Counted from the first letter of the stretch, positions 1-7,446 are shown. The stretch is DNA of 13,172 nt from Chloroflexota bacterium (GCA_020850915.1 JADZDV010000171.1:1-13172), one strand, 5' to 3'. Notes: a model not told the origin generated them from the letters alone. Program-made: numbers and translations.

Positions 1-20
1 CCGCTCCGTCGGATAAGCCG

Positions 21-46
21 GGCGCCGGTCGCGGGCGACCGGCGCC
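21..46 (-). terminator. Terminator-like hairpin behind the epimerase gene
   Basis: Arms 21-31 and 36-46 are perfect 11-base inverted complements (GGCGCCGGTCG / CGACCGGCGCC) around a CGGG loop. The hairpin begins 14 bases beyond the stop codon of the minus-strand epimerase, the expected place for a transcription terminator. No clear U-run follows on the minus strand, so it is either a weak intrinsic terminator or a 3' stabilising structure. The window edge prevents seeing the next gene. Confidence 0.55.
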
Positions 47-59
47 GCGCCCGGGCCTT

Positions 60-1028
60 CTATGCCTGGCCGGCCGAGCCGTAACGGAAGAACTCTATGG
101 TCTTCCGAACGCCATCCTCGAGACTGTACTGGAGCTGGAAGCCGGTCGCCTCGGCGAATGGGCTCGAGTCAGATGGCAGGGTGAGCGGCTCGCCAGAGTC
201 ACCCGGCAGCACGGTGATCCGCGAGTCCGGGACCACCTTTCTCACCAGCTCCGCCATCTGGCCGTGCGTCGTTGTGTAGCCGCCAATGGTATGGGTCTTC
301 CCGCTGAGCGCCTTGCCGCTGTAGTACAGGCCGTACTCGAAGCCGCGCGAGCTGTCCTCAGCATAGACCAGCGGCAACGCCTGCTCGCCGTTCGGGCACG
401 TGTAGGGATTGCCCACCGCCGCGGCGTACATCATCTTCGTGATGTGGCCCACCAGGCCGCCCCGACGACCAGGGCCAAACGTGCCGATCGGACGCAGCCC
501 GCGCAGGTCGGTGCCCCAGTTGCGGTGGTAATGACCGCCGAGATACTCGCACAGCGACTTGGTCGCCGAATAGATGGACCAGGGGCGGTGCGGCCCATCG
601 TCCCGAAGCGGCTGGTTGCCAAACTCGGCCGCATACGGCGTATGGCGACCGAAGACCTGCGTAGAGCTGGCCCAGACAACCGTCTCAACCAGGCCGAGAC
701 GCGCGGCCTCGAAGGCAACGAGGGTGCCTTCCACGTTGACCCGCACGCTCGCCATTGGCTCGACCTCCGCGTTCTCCGAGGCGTAGCGCGCCAGGTGGAC
801 GATACGGTCGATCCGGTGCTCCTTGAGCATCCGGTACACGTACGTGGCGTCCACCGCGTCGCCCTCGAGCACGGTCGCCTGCTTCTGCTCCTCTGGCGTC
901 AAGACCCACTGAAACGGGGTGTCAACCGTCTTCACATCCTGGACGACCACCTGGTCACCGCGCTCCATGATGAAGCGGGCCAGGTAGCTCCCCAGGAACC
1001 CGCATCCCCCTACAATCAGCACACGCAC
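60..1028 (-). CDS. NAD-dependent epimerase/dehydratase (extended SDR family)
   Basis: The 322-residue protein belongs to the extended short-chain dehydrogenase family that acts on nucleotide sugars and related substrates. The N-terminus carries the Rossmann motif GGCGFLG (about residues 7-13), and Asp31 ends the second strand, as in NAD-binding members. A Ser-Ser pair (about 121-122, in ASSTQVFG) and YSATK (Tyr153, Lys157) form the catalytic triad region. Length fits the family. The frame stays open upstream to 1259, but the GTG at 1028 is chosen because the Rossmann strand starts at once and GGAGGG sits about 6 bases upstream; the upstream extension is Arg-rich and unlike a protein domain. 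It diverges from the MFS transporter across 106 bases. Substrate cannot be assigned: UDP-sugar epimerase, reductase or dehydratase are all possible. Confidence 0.88.
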   Translation of the reverse strand: MRVLIVGGCGFLGSYLARFIMERGDQVVVQDVKTVDTPFQWVLTPEEQKQATVLEGDAVDATYVYRMLKEHRIDRIVHLARYASENAEVEPMASVRVNVEGTLVAFEAARLGLVETVVWASSTQVFGRHTPYAAEFGNQPLRDDGPHRPWSIYSATKSLCEYLGGHYHRNWGTDLRGLRPIGTFGPGRRGGLVGHITKMMYAAAVGNPYTCPNGEQALPLVYAEDSSRGFEYGLYYSGKALSGKTHTIGGYTTTHGQMAELVRKVVPDSRITVLPGDSGEPLTLPSDSSPFAEATGFQLQYSLEDGVRKTIEFFRYGSAGQA

Positions 1029-1069
1029 GATCTGCCCTCCAATGGCTCTCGAATGTCCGGGCTCAGGAT

Positions 1070-1099
1070 ACCGGTCTTGCTGTACCGGTGAGAACCGGT
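1070..1099. promoter_or_regulatory. Three ACCGGT sites between divergent genes, possible operator
   Basis: The palindromic hexamer ACCGGT occurs at 1070-1075, 1084-1089 and 1094-1099, inside the 106-base gap separating the divergent epimerase and MFS genes. The last two are separated by 4 bases. A cluster of symmetric half-sites in a shared promoter region is what a regulator of both genes would use. A TATCCT sequence read on the minus strand (1065-1070) could be a -10 for the epimerase. This is inference; no regulator gene is nearby. Confidence 0.3.
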
Positions 1100-1134
1100 C
1101 AGGGCGAGCGCGCGGCCACCGGGAGGGTGTCGCC

Positions 1135-2337
1135 ATGCGGAGGACGGTCTGGCTTCTGAGCCCCGTTCTCTGCCTCGTCCTGCTGCCGTCGAACGTCGTC
1201 GCCACAGCTCTGCCCCTCCTGCGCGCCGACTGGTCGGCCTCCGCGACTGAGATGGGCATCGTCCTCGCCGCGTACCAGGCCGGCTACGTCGCCTCCGTGC
1301 TGCTCATCCTGCCAGCGACCGATCGGATCCGGGCCACGCGGGTCATCGCCGCCTGCACCGGCCTGAGCGCGCTCTCATTCCTGCTGTTCCCAGTCCTTGC
1401 CCGCGACGTCTGGAGCGCGGCGGCGCTGCGCGTCCTGGCCGGCATCGGCCTGGCCGGCGTGTACCTACCCGGCGTGCGCGTCGTGGCGGACGTCGCCGGC
1501 GAGCGCCGGCGAGGCCTGGCGGTCAGCATCTATGTCTCTGCTTTCTACCTCGGCGCCGCGCTCTCTCTGTGGGCAACTGGCGCGCTCCTGCCGCTGGGCG
1601 GCTGGCAACAGGCCGCCCTCGAGCTCGGGGCGATCGCCGTCGTCGCGCTCCCCCTCGCGCTCCTCGCGGACCGCGGCGCCACGGCCCCGCCAGGCACCGC
1701 GGCTCGGTTGAAGCTCGGGGTGCTGCGGAGCTCGTCCCTCCTGCGAACCATCCTGGCCTACGCCGGACATTCCTTCGAGCTGTACGTCTCCCGTGGCTGG
1801 CTGGCGGCCTACCTGGCGGCCATCCTCGCGTCGAACGGCGCCTCTCCAGTGGAGGCCGCCTCGGACGGAGGACAGACCGCCGCCCTGATGGCCGGGCTGG
1901 GCACGGTCGGTGTCTGGCTCGGCGGCTGGCTTTCCGACCGCCGCGGTCGTGCGAACACGGCCCTGGCCATTGCCCTGACCAGCGGGGCGCTCTCGCTGGT
2001 CTTTGGCTGGCTGGCTGCCGCGCCATGGTCGCTCGTCGTGGGACTTGGCTGCCTGTACGGCGTCATGACAGCGGCTGACTCCAGTATCTACTCGACGTCG
2101 GTCACCGAGCTGGCGCCGCCAGGCCAGCTCGGATCGGCCCAGGCGGCCCAGGCGTTCATCGGCTTCACGGCCACGATGTACGCGCCGGTCGCCGCCGGTG
2201 CCGTGCTCGACCTGGGCGGCGGCTTCGGCGGCGCCTTCACGATGGCCGGCCTCGTCGGCCTCCTCGGTGCCACCGCCCTGGCGCCGCTGGCGCGACGAGC
2301 CCCAGCGGCGCCGGCGCGGCAGCCAGACGCGTGGTAA
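1135..2337 (+). CDS. MFS transporter
   Basis: This is a 400-residue polytopic membrane protein of the major facilitator superfamily, so a proton-coupled or facilitated transporter in the cytoplasmic membrane. Hydrophobic segments run through the whole length, consistent with about 12 helices. The loop between helices 2 and 3 reads TDRIRATRV, a degenerate motif A, and the equivalent loop in the second half reads GGWLSDRRGRANT, a good motif A. ATG at 1135 is preferred over the in-frame upstream ATG at 1042 because GGGAGGG lies 7 bases before it and the first helix follows directly. The protein ends in an Ala/Pro/Arg-rich cytoplasmic tail. It is divergent from the epimerase and its end lies 5 bases from the end of the M28 peptidase gene. 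Substrate is unknown. Confidence 0.88.
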   Translation: MRRTVWLLSPVLCLVLLPSNVVATALPLLRADWSASATEMGIVLAAYQAGYVASVLLILPATDRIRATRVIAACTGLSALSFLLFPVLARDVWSAAALRVLAGIGLAGVYLPGVRVVADVAGERRRGLAVSIYVSAFYLGAALSLWATGALLPLGGWQQAALELGAIAVVALPLALLADRGATAPPGTAARLKLGVLRSSSLLRTILAYAGHSFELYVSRGWLAAYLAAILASNGASPVEAASDGGQTAALMAGLGTVGVWLGGWLSDRRGRANTALAIALTSGALSLVFGWLAAAPWSLVVGLGCLYGVMTAADSSIYSTSVTELAPPGQLGSAQAAQAFIGFTATMYAPVAAGAVLDLGGGFGGAFTMAGLVGLLGATALAPLARRAPAAPARQPDAW

Positions 2338-2342
2338 GCCTG

Positions 2343-3767
2343 TCACACGCCGAGGATCGAATCGGGGTGCCAGCGGCCCTCGGCGCGCAGCTCGTCCACG
2401 ACGCCCTTCTCACTCAGGATCCGGTAGAACTCCCAGCGATCGAAATGGGGTGCGATCGGCCCCGGCTCGTCCGCCATCCGGATCATGACCTGAGCCAGGA
2501 TCATCGCGGCGTTCCGCGCCCGAAGCTCGTCCAGCTTGTCCACGGTATCTGCCTGGGTGTGATCGATCCCGCGCCCGAGCTGCACCTCTGCCGGCGTGCG
2601 CGTACCGATGAACGAGATGGTCGGCACGCCCTGCATGACGAACGGCCAGTGATCGCTGCTGCCCGGAATCCATTCAGGCGGCGTCACCTTCAACGGCAGG
2701 TTGTTCTCCTTGACAACCCGACGGAAGTAGCTCACCAGCTCCCGCTCCGGGTAGACGACCCGCACCTGGCTGCCGCCGAAACGGCCGATGCCGTCGCAGT
2801 TCGCCATCAGTGCAATGCGATCCAGCTCGTCCTGATGCTGATGGACGTAGTTCGTCGAGCCGGCCACCCAGTTCTCTTCGTTGCCGAACCCGACAATCCG
2901 GATGTTCCGGCGGAGCCGGCCCCTGAGCCGGGTCAGCGAGCGCGCCACGCCGAGCACGGTGCAGACACCCAGGCCATCGTCCAGCGCGGCATCAGCCAGG
3001 TCGTGGCCGTCCCAGTGGGCGCCGACGACGATCTGCTCCTCGCTCTCGCCCGTGCCACGAATGTCACCCACGATGTTCCAGGACGTCGAGCCAGGACGGA
3101 TCTCATTGCCCTGCACCGTGACACGCGCCCGGACGGCTCCCTGCTCGAGCTGGCGGAGCAGGTAAGCGCCGCCTTCGAGCGTCAACGCGATGGCCGGCAT
3201 GCGGCCGCCTTCCCGATACCCGGCGGCGACGGTTCCCGATGGAAAGAGCTGGCCGGTGGTCTCGTTGATGAAGATGAAACCGACCGCGCCCGCTTCAGCC
3301 GCCCAGCCGTACTTCGATGTCCGGTGGATCACCTGGCCCAGCGGCGCGCCGGTCTGCACGGCGACGAGCCGGCCAGGGATCTCCCTGGCGCGGCGGTCGA
3401 ACTCTTCTCTCGTGCCTTGCCCGAGAAAAACAACCTCCGCCTCGATGCCACCGGGCGGTGTCGAGGGGGCGAGCACCAGCGAGATCGCCGGAATGTCGCG
3501 CACCCGCGGCGTCAGAACCTGGAACGAGCAGGCTCCGCGCTTCCAACCAACATACTGGAACGGCTCGAGATGCACGTCCTCCAGGCCGTACGCTTCGAAG
3601 CGCTTCAGCAGCCAGTCCCGGCCAAGCGCCTCGCTCTCCGTGCCGAAGAAGCGGTTGCCGCACTCATCACACAGCGCGGTCACGTCTCGAACGATGGGAC
3701 TGTCGTGCCAGAGCTCGCCCAGCGCCGCGAGAACGAGATCTCGCGTCCTCTCCTCCTGACTCGCCAT
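2343..3767 (-). CDS. M28 family zinc metallopeptidase with PA-domain insertion
   Basis: The 474-residue protein matches dinuclear-zinc aminopeptidases of family M28. The metal and catalytic residues are visible in order: His251 and Asp253 in GAHWDGHD, bridging Asp263 or Asp264 in ALDDGLG, Glu297 and Glu298 in GNEENW, Asp325 in NCDGIG, and His403 in DHTQADT. SSDHWPF (about 370-376) is a further family signature. Residues of about 110-225 have the character of a protease-associated domain inserted before the catalytic core. No signal peptide is visible, so the enzyme is probably cytoplasmic, cleaving small peptides or amino-acid conjugates; carboxypeptidase or amidohydrolase activity is also possible. 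ATG at 3767 has GAGGAG about 9 bases upstream. It converges with the MFS gene with only 5 bases between them and no terminator in the gap. Confidence 0.9.
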   Translation of the reverse strand: MASQEERTRDLVLAALGELWHDSPIVRDVTALCDECGNRFFGTESEALGRDWLLKRFEAYGLEDVHLEPFQYVGWKRGACSFQVLTPRVRDIPAISLVLAPSTPPGGIEAEVVFLGQGTREEFDRRAREIPGRLVAVQTGAPLGQVIHRTSKYGWAAEAGAVGFIFINETTGQLFPSGTVAAGYREGGRMPAIALTLEGGAYLLRQLEQGAVRARVTVQGNEIRPGSTSWNIVGDIRGTGESEEQIVVGAHWDGHDLADAALDDGLGVCTVLGVARSLTRLRGRLRRNIRIVGFGNEENWVAGSTNYVHQHQDELDRIALMANCDGIGRFGGSQVRVVYPERELVSYFRRVVKENNLPLKVTPPEWIPGSSDHWPFVMQGVPTISFIGTRTPAEVQLGRGIDHTQADTVDKLDELRARNAAMILAQVMIRMADEPGPIAPHFDRWEFYRILSEKGVVDELRAEGRWHPDSILGV

Positions 3768-3822
3768 GTCGGCGTGCTCCTCACCTCACTCGATTCGATC
3801 GGTCTCTGTTACGTTCAGCGCC

Positions 3823-3830
3823 ATTGTAGC
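3823..3830 (-). promoter_or_regulatory. Candidate -10 element for the M28 peptidase gene
   Basis: Read on the minus strand the sequence is GCTACAAT, 55 bases upstream of the peptidase ATG. It resembles the GCTACACT elements found ahead of several other genes in this window. No recognisable -35 box is present. Confidence 0.35.
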
Positions 3831-4107
3831 CGCCGGGCGCCAGAAGCGCGGCCCCGGTGGAAGCGAGGACGCCTCCCGTGTCCGGCCCGCAAGCGATCTG
3901 GCATGTCCTATCTACGCACCGCCCAGACGTCGGTGACGAGCCGCTGACGTGGCGCTGCTCTCAGGGTCTCGAGCGCCAGACGACGCGATCGGCGCACCGA
4001 CGAGACAGGGCCGCGCGGCGCTCGCCGCGCTCGGGGCCCACCCGTTGTGGCTCGAGGTTGTGAAGAGCCAGTACCCTCACTCACCGACGGCTATGGAGAC
4101 CGCGCCG

Positions 4108-4127
4108 GCGCTGGCAAACGCCAGCGC
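4108..4127 (+). repeat. Perfect hairpin 1 (GCGCTGGC stem, AAAC loop)
   Basis: Arms 4108-4115 and 4120-4127 are perfect 8-base complements around the tetraloop AAAC. Its arms can also pair with those of the hairpin at 4217-4236, so the two may be alternative structures in one leader RNA. It lies 140 bases before the start of the gene at 4268. Confidence 0.5.
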
Positions 4128-4216
4128 GGAGTCCAGACGTCGGTCGTCCGGTTCCGCCCGGTCGGGTCCACAGCGAAGACGAGCTGGTCCGCCTGGCGGG
4201 ATTCGCATTCCATTCA

Positions 4217-4236
4217 CCAGCGCCCGCTGGCGCTGG
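4217..4236 (+). repeat. Perfect hairpin 2 (CCAGCGCC stem, CGCT loop)
   Basis: Arms 4217-4224 and 4229-4236 are perfect 8-base complements around CGCT. The hairpin ends 16 bases before the AAGGAGG ribosome binding site of the gene at 4268. It could affect translation or transcription of that gene; this is inference from position. Confidence 0.5.
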
Positions 4237-4252
4237 GAGCGGCAACGTCGAG

Positions 4253-4259
4253 AAGGAGG
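4253..4259 (+). promoter_or_regulatory. Ribosome binding site fixing a GTG start
   Basis: AAGGAGG lies 8 bases before GTG at 4268. It is a near-perfect match to the 16S rRNA 3' end and supports the GTG start of the small unknown gene. Confidence 0.75.
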
Positions 4260-4267
4260 CGCTCAAG

Positions 4268-4675
4268 GTGGCGGATAGCACAGCAGAAGACTCAGGCCAG
4301 GAGTGGCCGGTCGCCACGGACCCGGTCCTCGCCATGGTGTTCCGCAAGATCCTCGGTGGGGAGATCGGCCTGACGCAGGTCTGGTTCAATCCTGGCGTGC
4401 TCGACCGCTATCGCGGGCAGAGCGCCTACCGCGTCGTGCGGACGGATTCGGCGGGGCGTGTACGCGCAGCGGCGAGCTGGACCCTCGACTTTGGCATCGT
4501 AGACGGGGATCAGCTCATTCACGCGTCGGTGGCGGACCTCGCCCAGCGGCTCCCGCCGCCGGAGCGCCAGCACTGGATCTCATTCCTGGTGACACCGCCA
4601 GTCAGCCGCGTCTTCCTCACCATGCGCAGCGGAGCCGGAAGCTGCATGGACGACGGCGAGATCCGGGACTGGTGA
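4268..4675 (+). CDS. Unrecognised 135-residue protein
   Basis: I do not recognise this family. The protein is soluble by appearance, with no signal peptide or membrane segment and one cysteine (near the C-terminus). The middle reads like alternating strands (WFNPGVLDRYRGQ, YRVVRTDSAGRVRAAASWTLDFGIV), followed by a helix-like stretch with LPPPERQHW and a hydrophobic strand ending in RVFLTMRSG. The composition is balanced rather than Arg/Pro-skewed, as for a real coding frame. The GTG start is supported by AAGGAGG 8 bases upstream. It stops 21 bases before the end of the convergent GalT-like gene. It is preceded by a long structured leader, so it may be subject to RNA-level control. Confidence 0.7.
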   Translation: MADSTAEDSGQEWPVATDPVLAMVFRKILGGEIGLTQVWFNPGVLDRYRGQSAYRVVRTDSAGRVRAAASWTLDFGIVDGDQLIHASVADLAQRLPPPERQHWISFLVTPPVSRVFLTMRSGAGSCMDDGEIRDW

Positions 4676-4696
4676 CCCGCCCTCGAGGCGCTCGCG

Positions 4697-5821
4697 TTAC
4701 TCAAACGCTGGAGCCAGCGCCCCGATAAGCTTGAACGGGTCCGCCGAGACGACGCTGCTCCCGTACAGCTCCAGCGCTCCGACGTCGGCCGTCTTGTTCG
4801 TCAGGGGACCGCGATCGACGATCCTCACGATCGTCGGGAAGCCAGTCCAGTCCTCCGGCGTCGCCACCGCCGGAGGCCGGTAGACGACCAGGTTGAAACT
4901 GACGACGCCAAGACGCGTCGTCAGCGCGTGGAGCACGCGGTAGACCGCCTCGCGCAGGTCTGGTCCCAGCCCGTCGTCCACCAGCCACAGCTCCTTCTCC
5001 TTGACGGGTGTCAGGCTTGCCATGATCCTTGTCGAGCCATATCCCACCGTCAGGCCGAGATCGGCGTGAGCTCCCAGCAGGTCCTCGAAGTAGTCTTCGC
5101 CAGTGCGTTCCCGGTAGAGCTGCGCCGCGGCGCGCAGGTGCTCGACTTTCGCATAGTGCAGGTCTCGGGTCGCCAGAACCTGCGTATGGCCGTGCAGGAT
5201 GGAGGCGCCGCCCTTCCACATGCAGTTCCACATCATGAACCAGTAGCACGCGGCTGGGTCCCGTGTCATGACACGAGCGCCCCACTGTAAGCCCAGGTCA
5301 ATGTGTCCACTGATCTCTTCCCGTCCGATCCGCAGCGGGCTGTGCTCCGTGGAGACGATCACCGCGTGGTACGCATCGGACTTCGCGATATTGCTGGCGG
5401 TGATGCCGTAGTCGTTGTGAATGCGGCCGAACTCGTCCGCCGGCGTGCCCTCCAACGGGATGCAGAACGGATCGCCCATCCCGGCTGTGACAATACTTTC
5501 CAGCTCTGCCGGCAGCTCCGTCTCGATGGGCCGGGAGGCGCGCAGCGCGTTGAAGAGGGTGCCTTCATAGGTGACACGGTTGGTCGTCTTGACGATCCGC
5601 TGCGCCTGGACCGCCTCCACGCTCCCGAAAAGGCTCCGGATCCACGCGTGCATCTTCGGTGGCGCGACCAGCCGGCCTTCCGACTCGCTGACCAGCAGCA
5701 GCCGGTCGAAGCGCGCTCTGCTGGCTGGAGCGAGCGCGGCAGCCAGAGAGCGAAGCCGCGTGATGTCACGCGCGGCGCTGTCGGCCGGCAGCAGCCGTCC
5801 GTGCCACCCTGGATCGTCCAT
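4697..5821 (-). CDS. GalT-like nucleotidyltransferase/hydrolase (HIT superfamily)
   Basis: The 374-residue protein resembles the galactose-1-phosphate uridylyltransferase branch of the HIT superfamily. The key signature is HGHTQV at residues 210-215, matching the His-x-His-x-Gln pattern in which the second His (His212) is the nucleophile that forms a covalent nucleotidyl intermediate. Other HIT/GalT-like features are HNDYGITASN (about 135-144), the strand AVIVSTEHSP (about 153-162) and WNCMWKGGASILHGH leading to the active site. Length fits GalT (about 350 residues). The ATG at 5821 is chosen because GGGAGG lies 4 bases upstream; the longer frame from a TTG at 5869 has no ribosome site. It may transfer nucleotidyl groups to a sugar phosphate or act as an Ap4A-type phosphorylase. 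The true substrate is unknown and no other Leloir-pathway gene apart from the epimerase is nearby. Confidence 0.75.
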   Translation of the reverse strand: MDDPGWHGRLLPADSAARDITRLRSLAAALAPASRARFDRLLLVSESEGRLVAPPKMHAWIRSLFGSVEAVQAQRIVKTTNRVTYEGTLFNALRASRPIETELPAELESIVTAGMGDPFCIPLEGTPADEFGRIHNDYGITASNIAKSDAYHAVIVSTEHSPLRIGREEISGHIDLGLQWGARVMTRDPAACYWFMMWNCMWKGGASILHGHTQVLATRDLHYAKVEHLRAAAQLYRERTGEDYFEDLLGAHADLGLTVGYGSTRIMASLTPVKEKELWLVDDGLGPDLREAVYRVLHALTTRLGVVSFNLVVYRPPAVATPEDWTGFPTIVRIVDRGPLTNKTADVGALELYGSSVVSADPFKLIGALAPAFE

Positions 5822-5920
5822 GCCGCCTCCCACGCCACACTGGCAAGGGCAAGTATGCGCCGTTTCCAACGCCGGGCGCGAGCGCGGTTTCCGGGCAGGC
5901 TCGGGGCCCGGCGGTCCCCG

Positions 5921-5931
5921 TTTGCTACACT
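5921..5931 (+). promoter_or_regulatory. Extended -10 promoter of the LDH2-family gene
   Basis: TTTGCTACACT contains TGC followed by TACACT, the layout of an extended -10 element. It ends 27 bases before the ATG at 5959, leaving a 5' leader of about 20 bases that holds only the ribosome site. The same 11 bases recur at 10769-10779 ahead of the enolase-superfamily gene. No -35 consensus is visible 17 bases upstream. Confidence 0.55.
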
Positions 5932-5958
5932 CGCCTCGTCAGGGAGGAGAGCACACTC

Positions 5959-7029
5959 ATGGCTACAGTCGAGTCGGACGCGCGGCGGTACCAGGCAACA
6001 GACCTGGAGCACTTCACAGCGCGCGTGCTCGAAGCGTGCGGGCTGCCGGCGAACGACGCGGCGCTGGCTGCCCGGCTCATGGTCTCGGCCGACCTGCGGG
6101 GCGCCGACGGCCACGGCATCTTTCGCCTGCCGCAGTACGTCCGCCGGATTCGAGCCGGCGGCATGAACCCACGGCCCAACGCGCGCGTGCTGAACGATCA
6201 GCCGTCCACCGCGATCGTGGACGGCGACAACGGCATGGGCCACCTGACGATGGCGCGGGCCGCGGCGCTGGCGATCGAGAAGGCGGATCGCCACGGCGTT
6301 GCCTGGGTTGGCGTGCGCAACGGCAACCACGCCGGACCCGCCGCGCTGTACGCGGCAATGCCCATCGAACACCAGATGATCGGCATGTACATGGCTGTCG
6401 CCAGCGCCAACCACATGCCGGCCTGGGGCGGCGTCGAGCCGATTCTGGGCACCAACCCGATCGCCATCGGCATCCCGGCCGGTGAGGAGCCACCGATCGT
6501 GCTGGACATGGCCACGACGGTTGCCGCCTACGGCAAGGTCAAGACCCACGCCATGAACGATGTGCCCATGCCGATCGGCTGGATGATCGACCGCGAGGGT
6601 CAGCCCATTACCGATGCGCGACGCGCCTCCGAAGGCTTTCTTCTGCCCATCGGAGAGCACAAAGGCTACGGTCTGGCGGTCATCATCGGCCTGCTGGCCG
6701 GCACCTTGAACCAGGCTCCGTTTACTACGGACGTGATCGACTTCAACGCCGACGAGAAGAGCTGGACGAACACGGGCCAGATGGTACTCGCCCTGAACAT
6801 CTCGAACTTCCTGCCAGTCGAGGTCTTCAAGGAGCAGGTCGACCGGAACGTCAGGGTCATCCGCGAATCGCGGCGAATGAAAGGCGTGGACCGGATCTGG
6901 CTACCGGGCGAGCAGAGCTGGCATCGTATCCAGGAGCGCTCTACCGCGGGAGTACCGATAGGCGCCAACCTCCTGGCCTCGCTCGACGACGTTGCCGATC
7001 GTGTCGGAGTGGAACGCCTGTCCCGGTAA
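5959..7029 (+). CDS. Malate/L-lactate dehydrogenase (LDH2/MDH2 family) oxidoreductase
   Basis: The 356-residue protein belongs to the LDH2/MDH2 family of NAD(P)-dependent 2-hydroxyacid dehydrogenases, structurally unrelated to classical LDH. Signatures in order are DLRGADGHGIFRLPQY (about 45-60, with His52 the likely catalytic residue), NGNHAGPAALYA (about 121-132), PILGTNPIAIGIP (about 161-173), VLDMATT (about 181-187) and GEHKGYGLA (about 232-240). Length fits the family. ATG at 5959 has GGGAGGAG 9 bases upstream. Members oxidise malate, lactate, ureidoglycolate, 2,3-diketogulonate or other hydroxy-acids. The nearby acid-sugar dehydratase and flavoprotein favour a carbohydrate-acid substrate, but that is inference. 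It diverges from the GalT-like gene across 137 bases and has its own promoter. Confidence 0.9.
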   Translation: MATVESDARRYQATDLEHFTARVLEACGLPANDAALAARLMVSADLRGADGHGIFRLPQYVRRIRAGGMNPRPNARVLNDQPSTAIVDGDNGMGHLTMARAAALAIEKADRHGVAWVGVRNGNHAGPAALYAAMPIEHQMIGMYMAVASANHMPAWGGVEPILGTNPIAIGIPAGEEPPIVLDMATTVAAYGKVKTHAMNDVPMPIGWMIDREGQPITDARRASEGFLLPIGEHKGYGLAVIIGLLAGTLNQAPFTTDVIDFNADEKSWTNTGQMVLALNISNFLPVEVFKEQVDRNVRVIRESRRMKGVDRIWLPGEQSWHRIQERSTAGVPIGANLLASLDDVADRVGVERLSR

Positions 7030-7146
7030 GCGTCAGCACGTCATTCGAGCAAGCTCACCACGACCGCGTCTCGTCTGGCACACGCACCAGCGAGAGCCGG
7101 AGCAAGCGCTTTGAGATATCCTGTAGGCATCCGTGCGGAGGCATCA

Positions 7147-7293
7147 ATGCAAGCGTACTGTATGAAGTGCAAGGAACAGCGTGAGATGAAGGATCCCAAG
7201 GGTGTGACGATGAAGAACGGCCGACCAGCCACCCAGGGAACCTGCCCGGTCTGCGGCACCCGCATGTTCAAGATCGGCTCGGGCTCCAAGTAG
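7147..7293 (+). CDS. DUF5679-type small zinc ribbon protein
   Basis: This 48-residue protein has two Cys pairs, CMKC (residues 5-8) and CPVC (about 34-37), typical of a four-cysteine zinc ribbon. The intervening KDPKGVTMKNGRPATQGT and the ending GTRMFKIGSGSK match what I recall of DUF5679, a family of stand-alone small proteins that also resembles C-terminal zinc ribbons of topoisomerase I. ATG at 7147 is chosen because GGAGG lies 5 bases upstream and the family begins here; the frame is open to 7111. Nucleic-acid binding is a guess from the fold. A short AT-rich -10-like TATCCT lies at 7117-7122. Its own promoter and an unrelated role make it unlikely to belong to the flanking metabolic genes. 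Confidence 0.85.
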   Translation: MQAYCMKCKEQREMKDPKGVTMKNGRPATQGTCPVCGTRMFKIGSGSK

Positions 7294-7309
7294 CGCAGCC
7301 TCACGTCTC

Positions 7310-7338
7310 GGCCGCTGCTCGGACCCTCAGGAGCGGCC
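7310..7338 (+). terminator. Weak terminator-like inverted repeat after the zinc ribbon gene
   Basis: GGCCGCT at 7310-7316 is complementary to AGCGGCC at 7332-7338 with a 15-base loop. It starts 17 bases after the stop codon at 7293. No T-run follows, so the assignment rests on position only. Confidence 0.3.
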
Positions 7339-7446
7339 ATCCGTTCATCGCGCTCCCGATTCGTCACCTGACGTCTGGCTGGCATGTCTCCGGCAAGACT
7401 GGGCGGCGCGTTCTGGCCAGGCGGACTCCGCCGCGGCGGCGGTCGC

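Larger units (their letters stand above)
3768..4267. other. 500-base non-coding region with structured DNA
   Basis: No convincing gene lies here; the open frames present have no recognisable protein character and lack ribosome sites. The region carries the probable peptidase promoter (minus strand), a 12-base direct repeat CCAGACGTCGGT at 3923-3934 and 4133-4144, and two perfect hairpins at 4108-4127 and 4217-4236 that share the same stem sequence. It ends at the ribosome binding site of the gene at 4268. It could hold a long leader or a small RNA, but nothing is recognised. Confidence 0.5.

Noticed and set aside
1465..2346. Minus-strand open frame of 293 codons opposite the MFS gene
   Set aside because: Low-complexity Gly/Arg/Gln-rich translation antisense to a clear membrane protein.
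2331..3947. Plus-strand open frame of 538 codons opposite the M28 peptidase
   Set aside because: It is a GC-driven antisense frame; the minus strand encodes a complete peptidase with all zinc ligands, and the plus translation is Arg/His/Ala-rich without any family signature.
4676..4780. Read-through of the TGA at 4673 in the small unknown gene
   Set aside because: The downstream frame runs into antisense of the GalT-like gene, and no hairpin like that in OsmC follows the TGA.
5359..6660. Minus-strand open frame of 433 codons
   Set aside because: It runs antisense to the LDH2-family gene and then out of frame through the GalT-like gene; composition is not protein-like.
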